DNA from: Chondrosia reniformis
Lineage: Eukaryota; Porifera; Demospongiae; Chondrillida; Chondrillidae
Direction: 5' to 3'
Assembly: GCA_947172415.1 (NCBI GenBank)
Contig: OX359194.1
Span: forward strand, 3,348,001 to 3,412,000
Length of the DNA stretch: 64,000 nucleotides
The notes beneath the pieces are model-generated. The model worked only from the letters and a program-made list of their open reading frames with translations. It was not told the origin of the DNA and did no database searches. This document shows, piece after piece, positions 22,361 to 30,826 of the stretch. A program made the position numbers and the translations under genes. The stretch's first letter is position 1. Every line of letters begins with the position of its first letter.

Positions 22361-23865
22361 CAGAGAGTACGGTAGTACTCTCTAAGTAGGGATGGCCGGA
22401 AAAAAAAACATGGCCGCCCTATTCAATGTATTATCAATTAACACCTAATAAATCAACAGCGATAGGTTTTTTGCTTGTATTCGAGTGTTTGCAGTCGTTT
22501 TTGCATGCTTTTCTAAACGCCACAACATGTTTCGATGCTCTACAACCTTCGCAAAGTGGTCAAACCGAAATAGGCCAAATTCTGAAATTCCTCATTTTTC
22601 TTCTTCTTTTTTCAAATGAGCTAGCGCTAACATGCGAACTTACGCAGGTACATACAAGTACTAAATCGTCATGAATGTTTCCGAACTAGGGAATAGGCTA
22701 CCCTAGATTTCAACGCGCTCTATCCGAAGCGTGTTACTTTTTAAAGTGCCAAATTTAGGGCCTCTTCGAACGCCATTTTTAATTAAGTTTCAAATTCTCT
22801 GTATATAAATAAGTAACTCGAGTTAGAAATATTTGTGGTACTGCCGCCCCCCGTGATCGAATTACTTAGTCGCTTTGCAGGGCCTATATATAGTCGTATT
22901 CTTAACGATTACGGACCCTTTAATATCCTAAACTGGATGTTAAAGAACGGTAGAAGATTTATTTGACAAATTTGGGATCTTTTCGGACGCCATTTTTTTA
23001 ATTTAGAGCTCTCGATTATATTGTCTATTCTGCTACTTTATTTCAAATTTTCGCCAAGAAAACTTTCAAAACAAATGTTAATAAGAAAAAAGGAGCAATA
23101 CAAGTTAAATAAAAACATTCAAAAATGAAGTTAAAAGTAGGGATGGCAATGACTGTACAGGCCCGGAGCAAGCAAAATTAGAGTGGAACGGCCTGAATTC
23201 ATGAATATATATAAACGGAAACGGCCATTTTAACGTCCACACGTGTCCATACCAAAATGGCTGTCTTCAATCGCGACGTGTGTCGATTCGTGGATCAACT
23301 CGATTTCCTAAGGGAATAGGCACCTATATATTGGCTGCGTACGTAAGTGCACTACTAATGACTTATGGTAGAATAGTTACTACACTTTTCAATTAAAATA
23401 TAGTCTAGTAATTCTATTCTGCCTTGTGGCAACAGTGGCTAGCTATTTTAAAATTTTAAGTTGAAGTGTAAAAAGTGGTGCGGCCATGGCCGTAGCAGCC
23501 GCACCGGAGGCGCCGGCCCTCACCGTCACCGTCACTCCGAGTCAGTTACAGTGATTGGCACATCTAGAAAAAGTAACGAAACAAGAAAGTGATCATATGG
23601 TAAGGCTAACATTGCAGAAGTGGCATACTGAAACTTAACTATACACATCACTTCTATGTTTGGGCGCATCGATCCCTACTTCTAGTATATCCATGATGCA
23701 CCCAAACATAGAAGTGATGTGTATAGTTAAGTTTCAGTATGCCACTTCTGCAATGTTAGCCTTACCATATGATCACTTTCTTGTTTCGTTACTTTTTCTA
23801 GATGTGCCAATCACTGTTATAGTGCCATCCCTACTTTTAACTTCATTTTTGAATGTTTTTATTTA
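22361..23865 (+). mobile_element. Composite foldback element, family A, copy 1
   Basis: Left end CAGAGAGTACGGTAGTACTC, followed by AGTAGGGATGGCC and CATGGCCGCCCTATTCAATG. Then come about 700 bp of non-coding sequence with CGAACGCCATTTTT units, and a long terminal hairpin. Related copies are at 26634-30049, 48184-48932 (mixed hairpin), 61321-62190 (reverse) and an end fragment at 49858-49957. No transposase frame is present. This copy has an extra ~390-bp GC-richer insert at about 23152-23540. Confidence 0.75.
23540..23840. repeat. Perfect-type long hairpin in family A copy 1
   Basis: The arm AGTGATTGGCACATCTAG...CACTTCTATGTTTGGGCGCA is repeated as its complement through TGGCACTAT-like ends, with arms of about 130 bp and a short loop around ATCGATCCCTACTTCTAG. 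An almost identical hairpin occurs at 29718-30015, and a diverged one at 61370-61660. Confidence 0.8.
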
Positions 23866-24190
23866 GAGAATTGCTATGAGAAAGTTGAGGATTAAGCATC
23901 ATCATTTAACTCTGGGTATTACCCCTGCCCACTAGGGGGAGACTCTGGTTCCCATCAAGCGAACTTCGGTTCCGTCCATTAGCTCATTGCGCTCCTCAGG
24001 GGACATGAGTGGGCAGGGGTAATACCCAGAGTTAAATGATGATGATATCGATGCTTTACGATTGGCTTTAGATCTTAAAGTTCCCCTATTTTTTTCCATA
24101 TTAGTGGTCAGCCACACTTTTGGCTGTATCCCTTATCTGTTGATAAGGAAATCACAAGCTTTTTTGCTTCTGGGAGTACTTATTAGCAGA

Positions 24191-24284
24191 CTAGCCACTC
24201 TAACTTCCATCGTATGCCATACTGATGAGTCCTAATAAGGACGAAACAGCTGTCAATGGCTCGACCATATGGCTTGAGTGGCTA
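24191..24284 (+). ncRNA. Type I hammerhead ribozyme 1
   Basis: The core CTGATGA (24222-24228) is followed by stem II GTCC / GGAC with loop TAATAA, then GAAAC (24243-24247). A very short stem III forms within ACAGCTGTC, and cleavage is predicted after GTC at 24254. Stem I pairs GCCAT upstream with ATGGC downstream, leaving an A-A mismatch next to the site. It is extended by GTATG/CATAT and by a distal 10-bp helix CTAGCCACTC / GAGTGGCTAG. All invariant core bases are present. A 3-bp stem III is weak alone, so cleavage may need a dimer or tertiary contacts. Confidence 0.88.
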
Positions 24285-24542
24285 GGGGGAGACTCTGGTT
24301 CCCATCAAGCGAACTTCGGTTCCGCCCATTAGCTCATTGCGCTCCTCAGGGGACATGAGTGGGCAGGGGTAATACCCAGAGTTAAATGATGATGATGATA
24401 TCGATGCTTTACGATTGGCTTTAGATCTTAAAGTTCCCCTATTTTTTCCATATTAGTGGTCAGCCACACTTTTGGCTGTATCCCTTATCTACTGATAAGG
24501 AAACCACAAGCTTTTTTGCTTCTGGGAGTACTTATTAGCAGA

Positions 24543-24636
24543 CTAGCCACTCTAACTTCCATCGTATGCCATACTGATGAGTCCTAATAAGGACGAAACA
24601 GCTGTCAATGGCTCGACCATATGGCTTGAGTGGCTA
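24543..24636 (+). ncRNA. Type I hammerhead ribozyme 2
   Basis: Same sequence and fold as ribozyme 1, exactly 352 nt downstream. The core CTGATGA is at 24574-24580, with stem II GTCC/GGAC, then GAAAC and predicted cleavage after GTC at 24606. The pair of ribozymes would release one 352-nt RNA monomer from a longer transcript. Confidence 0.88.
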
Positions 24637-24745
24637 GGGGGAGACTCTGGTTCCCATCAAGCGAACTTCAGTTCCACCCATTAGCTCATTGCGCTCCTCA
24701 GGGGACATGAGTGGGCAGGGGTAATACCCTGAGTTAAATGATGAT

Positions 24746-25083
24746 GACACCATTTTCCTACATGCTATGCCTATTCTGTAAAAAGGGGGAACTAAAGCCT
24801 GAAGTGAGCTTTGGATGAAGATACTTTCTTTCATCTATGCAATTTCTTAATTCTATGCAATTTCTGACCAGAGGTATTTGAAAATGACATGCACATTGCA
24901 TATCCATATTTTGGTTCATCAGAAAATTTCCATTGATGATTTATAGGGAAAAGAAAATTCATGCTGGCACGCACTATAGCCTATAATTAACAAAACCTTG
25001 CACATATGCATGTATACATGTATATGGTTTAGCACAACATCATGCAGATCAGATCTGCATGTGCTTATATAAATAATATGTAG
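24746..25083. other. Intergenic, no gene seen
   Basis: Short AT-rich stretch between the retrozyme-like array and the 3' end of the glycosyltransferase-like gene. No feature is supported. Confidence 0.4.
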
Positions 25084-26481
25084 CTAGAATCTCATATGGG
25101 GATATGAATAGCATTTAGTGTTCGTACAACACGACTGTTTTTGATAGGGTATCAATCCAATATTTGTAGCTAAGGTGGAAAATGTACTTCTAGCCAACAG
25201 GCAAACTTCAGAATGAATCATCATCCAAATTTCCACGAGTGTATTAATAATGTCATCTTCACATTTTTTAAATTGCTTATCTTTTTTCACTACCACATCC
25301 TTTTGTGTATGGTATGTCTCTGTGTTGAAGGTCACAAATTTTGCACTACCAAACTGCTCATTTGCTAATGCCTTCAGCTCTTTAGACTCAGTTAGTAATA
25401 CTACAGGTAGAGCAATAGCATTTTTCTCCACATAACTTAAGGCACAGTGTAGTTGCTTATTCCAAGATTCTCTAGTTGGAGTAAACCGTGGATCATTTTC
25501 TTTTCTCCCACTAGTAAATAGACCTGTACGAACATGCATAGTAGCATATTTGCTGGTAATGTGATGCTTTGTTTTAAATGTGCTTGCTTTCAAAGACAGA
25601 GTGTCAGCCTGAGTGAAATCAACTAGTAAATGAGTAAGTAAGGCTGTTATAAAGACGTGAGTGCGATCGTCCTCTTCGGGAATCTGCCTGAAGAGCCACA
25701 TCTCTTCTACTATGCTGATGCATGGCGAACCTGGATAACCGTCGAGTTTGTCAAAACCAATTTGGTGGTTTATGTTAACTAATATTATAGTTTCTTCAGT
25801 AAAGGCATCTTTGCATTCTAATGTTTTATGTTTCTGAGTTTTTATTTGTAGTTGACGATCTAATTCCTCTGTGACTTGCCAAGGTATAACGTTTGGCTTC
25901 CAAATAAACAAGGTATCGTTGCATTGAGGCCAAAAGTCAACAAGGAAGAATCTTCCAGAAAAAATTGATAATAAAAATGCAAATCTAACGTTCGCCACCA
26001 TGTCGCCAATACCGATGTCTCTTTCTACTCCAAAAGCAGGTCGCTGAACATGCATCCATTTTACTTGACTGTAATTGAATGGCGTATTTCTGTTCTTCAA
26101 TGACTTATCAATATCTTGCACCCATTGAATATAATCGTATATTTTCCCCAAAACTTGTCGAAAAGAACTGTTTACACTGGAGGAACACACAAGCTGGTAG
26201 CATTCCTCGACAAAATCTTGACGTACAAGTATCGATCCGGTGGAGCCGTTTAGGATTCCATGACACAATTCCTTACACCCCAGGCTACTTAATTTGCTTG
26301 AAGGACCATATGATTCAGATGTGTTTGCAGGCCGACGAGCTTTTTCGTATTCTACCAGACCTTTTTCGAAAGCAATTGACATCTTCGGCATCTCCTTTCG
26401 CAGGAACAATCGACACATTAGGATAAGTATAACTATAGCAATGAAAAACAAAAACTGCCTTATTTTAATTGGGCGAGTCAT
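25084..26481 (-). CDS. Putative Golgi type II glycosyltransferase (fucosyltransferase-like), intronless
   Basis: 465 residues in one exon. A short basic N-terminus (MTRPIKIRQ) and one hydrophobic helix FLFFIAIVILILMCRLFL, then a luminal domain with N-glycosylation sequons, give the classic Golgi type II topology. The C-terminal half has YATMHVRTG, a TESKELKALA strand-helix unit, and EVCLLARSTFSTLA. The HVRTG and SxFS-type elements resemble GDP-fucose-using transferases of the GT11/GT23/GT37 sort, so fucose transfer to a glycan is inferred, not shown. ATG 26481 was chosen; the frame extends seven codons upstream only to GTG. The intact frame without introns contrasts with its spliced neighbours. 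It could instead be another Rossmann-fold glycosyltransferase. Confidence 0.6.
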   Translation of the reverse strand: MTRPIKIRQFLFFIAIVILILMCRLFLRKEMPKMSIAFEKGLVEYEKARRPANTSESYGPSSKLSSLGCKELCHGILNGSTGSILVRQDFVEECYQLVCSSSVNSSFRQVLGKIYDYIQWVQDIDKSLKNRNTPFNYSQVKWMHVQRPAFGVERDIGIGDMVANVRFAFLLSIFSGRFFLVDFWPQCNDTLFIWKPNVIPWQVTEELDRQLQIKTQKHKTLECKDAFTEETIILVNINHQIGFDKLDGYPGSPCISIVEEMWLFRQIPEEDDRTHVFITALLTHLLVDFTQADTLSLKASTFKTKHHITSKYATMHVRTGLFTSGRKENDPRFTPTRESWNKQLHCALSYVEKNAIALPVVLLTESKELKALANEQFGSAKFVTFNTETYHTQKDVVVKKDKQFKKCEDDIINTLVEIWMMIHSEVCLLARSTFSTLATNIGLIPYQKQSCCTNTKCYSYPHMRF

Positions 26482-26537
26482 GGCTATAAGTGACCTGGTC
26501 ACTCAATTTGAAATTCACCGAAGAATGCCCCTAAAAA

Positions 26538-26632
26538 TTTATGGGCTTGACTATGTTCATCACGTGGTTAGGTAAAAAATGCGTACAATATATTAAGATA
26601 ATCTAATATAAATAATATAAATAATTAATATA
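26538..26632 (+). repeat. Upstream segment duplicate 1 with E-box
   Basis: GGGCTTGACTATGTTCATCA, then CACGTG, then GGTTAGGTAAAAAATGCGTA and an AATATATTAAGATAATC tail. It begins about 60 bp upstream of the glycosyltransferase start. The same segment recurs at 30056-30171 and 30172-30235. The 3.4-kb nested transposon now separates copy 1 from copies 2 and 3. Confidence 0.8.
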
Positions 26633-26703
26633 TCATAGAGTACGGTAGTACTCTATAAGTAGGGATGGCCGAAAAAAAACATGGCCGCCCTATTCAATGT
26701 ATT

Positions 26704-28985
26704 TATATTATTATTATTATATTATTATTATTAAAGTGACTATCAGTATACAAGCTGACCAGCCAGGTTTGGCTTATTAGTCACAAAAAAGATTGGTGAG
26801 GGTGTTTACAATAAATTATGATGGGAATAAAAGGGATTGTCTAAGATTATACATTCTATAAATAAAATTAATGACTTTTGTATTGTCTGAGGTTAAAAGA
26901 TATTGTAATTTAGTGGAGGGAGGCATACATGTAAAATTGGGATTAAGATTGGTACAGTAGGTAAATAAATCTTTTCTTATAATATTAAGTTTACAACAAT
27001 CAAGCAAAAAATGTGCTTGGTCCTCCACCTCACCCCCAGCACAGACCTGACATGTCCTCTGATCAAATGGGATGGAGGTGTAACGACCAACTTCGACTGC
27101 AAGGGGGAGGCAACCAGTACGTAGACCAGCGATGACTCGTCTCCTGCCTTTGTCATATCTCATTATATAACTATCTACCTTGGGAGCAAATTTTATCTTA
27201 CGGTAAAGATTTAATCTACCACCAGAACTGGAGTTATAAGGGATTCTATTAATATTTTGATACCAGAGTAAATCATAATTAACACAGATACTTTGGGTGG
27301 TAAGATGTACAATAGAGTTAAGATCAAGTGTTGCAGGGGGGGAGTATTGGGGCCAGTAGCTAGAAAACAAATTATTTACAGAGCTAACCCAATTATGGGT
27401 GCCTTGCTCGGCCAATCTACATGCTTCAATAAAAACTGCTTTTGTGATACGATTATTATGTAGGGTGTGTAGTCTTTTCCAAAATTTAATACATGTGATT
27501 TTTGTCAGACATGATATAGGTTTCCAACCCATCTCCCCTATTAAAGCGTCAAGAGGTACATTCCGATTAAGTCCTAAGAAGTTTCTAATTAGTTTAAACT
27601 GTATTTTGTTAACCTGATCATAGGACTTAAATCCCCATAAAAAGGAGCTATAATTAATGACTGGTAAGATTAGACTTTCATATATTTTACTGTATACATT
27701 GTAGTTAAAATTACCTGAGGTCCTAGATTTACAGATTAAAAGGCTGGCAGCTCTACTGGCTGAGATGGAGGTTGCTTCAATTGTAGCCTTCAGACTAAGG
27801 TGTTCAGTAAATATGACACCTAGGTACTTGTATTTATCAGTGTAAGTAATATAAGCATTACAGCATTTAAATATTTTTGAGTCTAGTGGTTTTCTATTGT
27901 TTCTGAAATGCACTGTTTTAGTTTTATCAGGGTTTATAGACAAATTCCATAAGTTACAATAAGAGGTAAGAGAATTTAACTTATTCTGTAGGATTCTAGG
28001 AGAGTCTGCTATGATAACTAAATCATCTGCATATAGTAGAGCATCGATCTTTATATTACCAAAGCTAATTGGGGCATTTACTTCCCTGAGGGAAACCGGT
28101 AGATCATTGATATAAATGTTAAATAGAGTGGGGGACAAAACACATCCTTGCTTAACACCTGTATTAACTTGGAACCAATCAGTGGTACCATTTTCAGTAC
28201 ATACTGCATATTGTGTGTTAGAATAAAGTCTACGGATAGAACTGAGAAAAAGGCCATTGATACCTATATTGTTTAATTTTGACCATAATTTCTCTCTTGG
28301 TATAGAGTCAAAGGCTTTTTTAAAGTCAACAAAACAAGCAAATGTATCTTTTTTCCTTGACTTTCGATTTTCAATAATGCTAAAAAGAGAAAATATTTGG
28401 TCTTGACAGCTTCTATTTTTCCTAAATCCACCTTGCTCTTCACATAGTAGATCATTAGAATCCAAGTATGCTGTAAGACGATTATTCAGGATTTTACAAT
28501 AGCACTTAGTAATACAAGATTGTACTGCTATTCCTCTGTAATTATTTGTGTCATATTTATTTCCAATACCCTTGTATATGGGTGTCAGTGAGCTATAGTA
28601 CCATTCATCTGGTATCAATGATTTCTTAAAACAGAGATTAAATAGTTTATGTAGATATTTAAGAGTATTAATGTTTTTAAGTGTACTAGGGCCTAGACCA
28701 TCTGGACCTGCCGCTTTTTTATCTTTTAGAGAGTAAACTGCATCAGTGACTTCTTCTAAGGAGATTTCCCTATTCAAGTACGGTTCCCATTGGGTCTGAT
28801 TATTGTTAGTTTGTAGTGTCTGTACCAAATCATCAGCCATTGTAACTAACTCTTGATTAGGCTGCTGTTGGTAAGGGGGGTTTAGTAAGTTCTTAAAGTA
28901 GTTATGCCAGATATCTTTTATTTCTTGAGGATCAGATGTTAATGTACCATTAGCATTTAAAAGTGATCTTGGCAGGGTATTTTTT
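26704..28985 (-). mobile_element. LINE retrotransposon, copy 2, 5'-truncated
   Basis: Non-LTR element with a (TAA)n-type 3' tail (26704-26740) and no endonuclease domain at its 5' limit. It contains one long reverse-transcriptase frame. It lies inside family A copy 2, so it is younger than that insertion. Confidence 0.85.
26816..28975 (-). CDS. LINE reverse transcriptase with C-terminal zinc knuckle
   Basis: An uninterrupted frame of about 720 codons. It is open at its 5' side from about 28975; the first ATG-initiated product is 674 residues from 28840. Reverse-transcriptase motifs in order are KAAGPDGLGPSTL, GIAVQSCITKCYCKI, GGFRKNRSCQDQI, VDFKKAFDSIPREKLW, GVKQGCVLSPTLFNIYINDL, the catalytic LYADDLVIIAD, and YKYLGVIF. 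The C-terminus has CQVCAGGEVEDQAHFLLDC, a Cys-Cys-His-Cys knuckle. It copies LINE RNA at the target site in related elements. The upstream endonuclease region is missing, so this copy is probably not autonomous. The lack of frame breaks points to recent insertion. Confidence 0.9.
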   Translation of the reverse strand: MPRSLLNANGTLTSDPQEIKDIWHNYFKNLLNPPYQQQPNQELVTMADDLVQTLQTNNNQTQWEPYLNREISLEEVTDAVYSLKDKKAAGPDGLGPSTLKNINTLKYLHKLFNLCFKKSLIPDEWYYSSLTPIYKGIGNKYDTNNYRGIAVQSCITKCYCKILNNRLTAYLDSNDLLCEEQGGFRKNRSCQDQIFSLFSIIENRKSRKKDTFACFVDFKKAFDSIPREKLWSKLNNIGINGLFLSSIRRLYSNTQYAVCTENGTTDWFQVNTGVKQGCVLSPTLFNIYINDLPVSLREVNAPISFGNIKIDALLYADDLVIIADSPRILQNKLNSLTSYCNLWNLSINPDKTKTVHFRNNRKPLDSKIFKCCNAYITYTDKYKYLGVIFTEHLSLKATIEATSISASRAASLLICKSRTSGNFNYNVYSKIYESLILPVINYSSFLWGFKSYDQVNKIQFKLIRNFLGLNRNVPLDALIGEMGWKPISCLTKITCIKFWKRLHTLHNNRITKAVFIEACRLAEQGTHNWVSSVNNLFSSYWPQYSPPATLDLNSIVHLTTQSICVNYDLLWYQNINRIPYNSSSGGRLNLYRKIKFAPKVDSYIMRYDKGRRRVIAGLRTGCLPLAVEVGRYTSIPFDQRTCQVCAGGEVEDQAHFLLDCCKLNIIRKDLFTYCTNLNPNFTCMPPSTKLQYLLTSDNTKVINFIYRMYNLRQSLLFPS

Positions 28986-29717
28986 TATTATCAATTAACA
29001 CCTCATAAATCAACAACGTTCAGATTTTCGGTTGCATTCGTGTGTTTGCAGTCGTTTTTACATGCTTTTCTAAACGCCAAAACATGTTACGATGCTCTAC
29101 AACCTTCGCAAAGTGGTTAAACCGAAATAGGCCAAATTCTGCAATTCCTCATTTTTTCTTCTTCTTCTTCTTCTTCTTCTTTTTTCAAATGAGCTAGCGC
29201 TAACATGCGAACTTACGCAGGTACATACAAATACTAAATCGTCATGAATGTTTCCGAACTAGGGAATAGGCTACCCTAGATTTCAACGCGCTCCAACCGA
29301 AGCGTGTTACTTTTGAAAGTGCCAAATTTAGGGCCTCTTGGAACGCCATTTTTTAATTAAGTTTCAAATTCTCTGTATATAAAATATGTAACCCGAATGA
29401 GTAATATTTGTGGTACTGCCGTTACCCGCGATCGAATTTCTTAGTCGCTTTGCAGGGCTTATATACAGTCGTATTCTTAACGATTATGGACCCTTTAATA
29501 TCCTAAACTGAATGTTATAGAACGGTAGAAAACATCTTATCAAATTTGAGATCTTTTCGGACGCCATTTTTTAATTTAGAGCTCTCTATTATATCGTCTA
29601 TTCTGCTACTTTATTTCGAGTTTTCGCCAATAAAACTTTCAAAACAAATATTAACAAGAAAAAAGGAGCAATACAAGTTAAATAAAAACATTCAAAAATG
29701 AAGTTAAAAAAGTAGGG

Positions 29718-30015
29718 ATGGCACTATAACAGTGATTGGCACATCTAGAAAAAGTAACGAAACAAGAAAGTGATCATATGGTAAGGCTAACATTGCAGAA
29801 GTGGCATACTGAAACTTAACTATACACATCACTTCTATGTTTGGGCGCATCGATCCCTACTTCTAGTATATCCATGATGCGCCCAAACATAGAAGTGATG
29901 TGTATAGTTAAGTTTCAGTATGCCACTTCTGCAATGTTAGCCTTACCATATGATCACTTTCTTGTTTCGTTACTTTTTCTAGATGTGCCAATCACTGTTA
30001 TAGTGCCATCCCTAC
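29718..30015. repeat. Long hairpin in family A copy 2
   Basis: GTAGGGATGGCACTATAACA starts the left arm and TGTTATAGTGCCATCCCTAC closes the right arm, with arms of about 145 bp and a short central loop. Nearly identical to the hairpin at 23540-23840 but without the GC-richer insert. Confidence 0.85.
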
Positions 30016-30055
30016 TTTTTTAACTTCATTTTTGAATGTTTTTATTTAACTTTAT

Positions 30056-30235
30056 GTTTATGGGCTTGACTATGTTCATCACGTGGTTAGGTAAAAAATG
30101 CGTACATATACAGTATAAGTTACAATATATTAAGATAATCTAATATAAATAATATAAATAATTAATATATATATGTTTATGGGCTTGACTATGTTCATCA
30201 CGTGGTTAGGTAAAAAAATGCGTACATACAATGTA
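30056..30235 (+). repeat. Upstream segment duplicates 2 and 3 with E-boxes
   Basis: Two direct copies (30056-30171 and 30172-30235) of the segment at 26538, each containing TTCATCACGTGGTTAGG. Copy 2 carries an extra CATATACAGTATAAGTTA. Copy 3 stops after ATGCGTACATAC. Confidence 0.75.
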
Positions 30236-30363
30236 TCTTTCCGTAACATGAAGCCGTACAGCGTAATCGAAATGAAAACAATATCAGGCCACTTTGTCCT
30301 CACATACCCAAATCACAAGATCTCAAATTTTATTTATAGTATGTACATTCATCGTAAAGCATT

Positions 30364-30507
30364 CATTCATTCTCATTAATCTTTGACCCATAAAGGTTTT
30401 ATAATGCATACACCCTCCCTGCATTGCTCTGGTCCTTGAAATGAACCCTGTTTAATACCCTGCCAGTGACTTGTTAACCCACCATGGGTTGGGCTATTCT
30501 TTATTGA
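30364..30507 (-). repeat. Dispersed repeat, copy 2 (inverted copy of 12836-12982)
   Basis: Reverse complement of the repeat at 12.8 kb, with matching ATAAAACCTTTATGGGT-type, GGGAGGGTG and CACTGGCAGGGTATTAAACA blocks. It lies 320 bp upstream of the Shank start codon. Confidence 0.7.
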
Positions 30508-30826
30508 TCTTTCAGCATTGTAATAGCATGTATCTCTACATGTATACACAATGACACTTGTTGCATGATTCCCATTATTGGTGACACAATAAATCGATTA
30601 TCTTTTCGAATTCATTCCCCGCTTCGGATACGGTATATTTAGCGTTTCCGTATACCCACATACTCCGTAAATTAGGGAGAAACGGTTTCTAGGCAGATCC
30701 GTAACTTGCTAAGAGTGTTTACACTCTTTCTCAGTTAAACGTGTTAACGTGATATCTCCACGTTTAAAAGGCTTTGTTGCGTAGTGAGAGAACTGAGCTA
30801 CCAGAGTAGGTTGAAAATTTCGAACG

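Larger units (their letters stand above)
23897..24745 (+). mobile_element. Retrozyme-like tandem array with hammerhead ribozymes
   Basis: A direct tandem repeat with a unit of about 352 bp: a left partial copy, one complete unit between cleavage sites (24255-24606), and a right partial copy ending near 24745. Landmark CTAGGGGGAGACTCTGG occurs at 23932, 24282 and 24634. Each complete boundary carries a hammerhead ribozyme. Tandem 170-400 bp units with short-stem-III type I hammerheads are the form known for animal retrozymes, whose transcripts self-cleave into monomers that can circularise. There is no protein-coding frame. The left edge (23897-23931) is an inverted piece of the unit (complement of the GGGCAGGGGTAATACCCAGA end). 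A dispersed fragment is at 5428-5535. Confidence 0.85.
26634..30049 (+). mobile_element. Family A composite element, copy 2, interrupted by a LINE
   Basis: The left end (TAGAGTACGGTAGTACTC, GGGATGGCC, CATGGCCGCCCTATTCAATG) reaches 26703. After the LINE, the element resumes at about 28981 with TTATCAATTAACACCTCATA and continues like copy 1 to a terminal hairpin. The uninterrupted copy at 22361 shows the junction as CAATGTATTATCAATTAAC, confirming that the LINE is a later insertion. Confidence 0.85.

Noticed and set aside
23660..23866. 68-codon frame (and the near-identical one at 29841)
   Set aside because: It reads through one arm of a non-coding hairpin; the similarity between the two comes from the repeat, not protein constraint.
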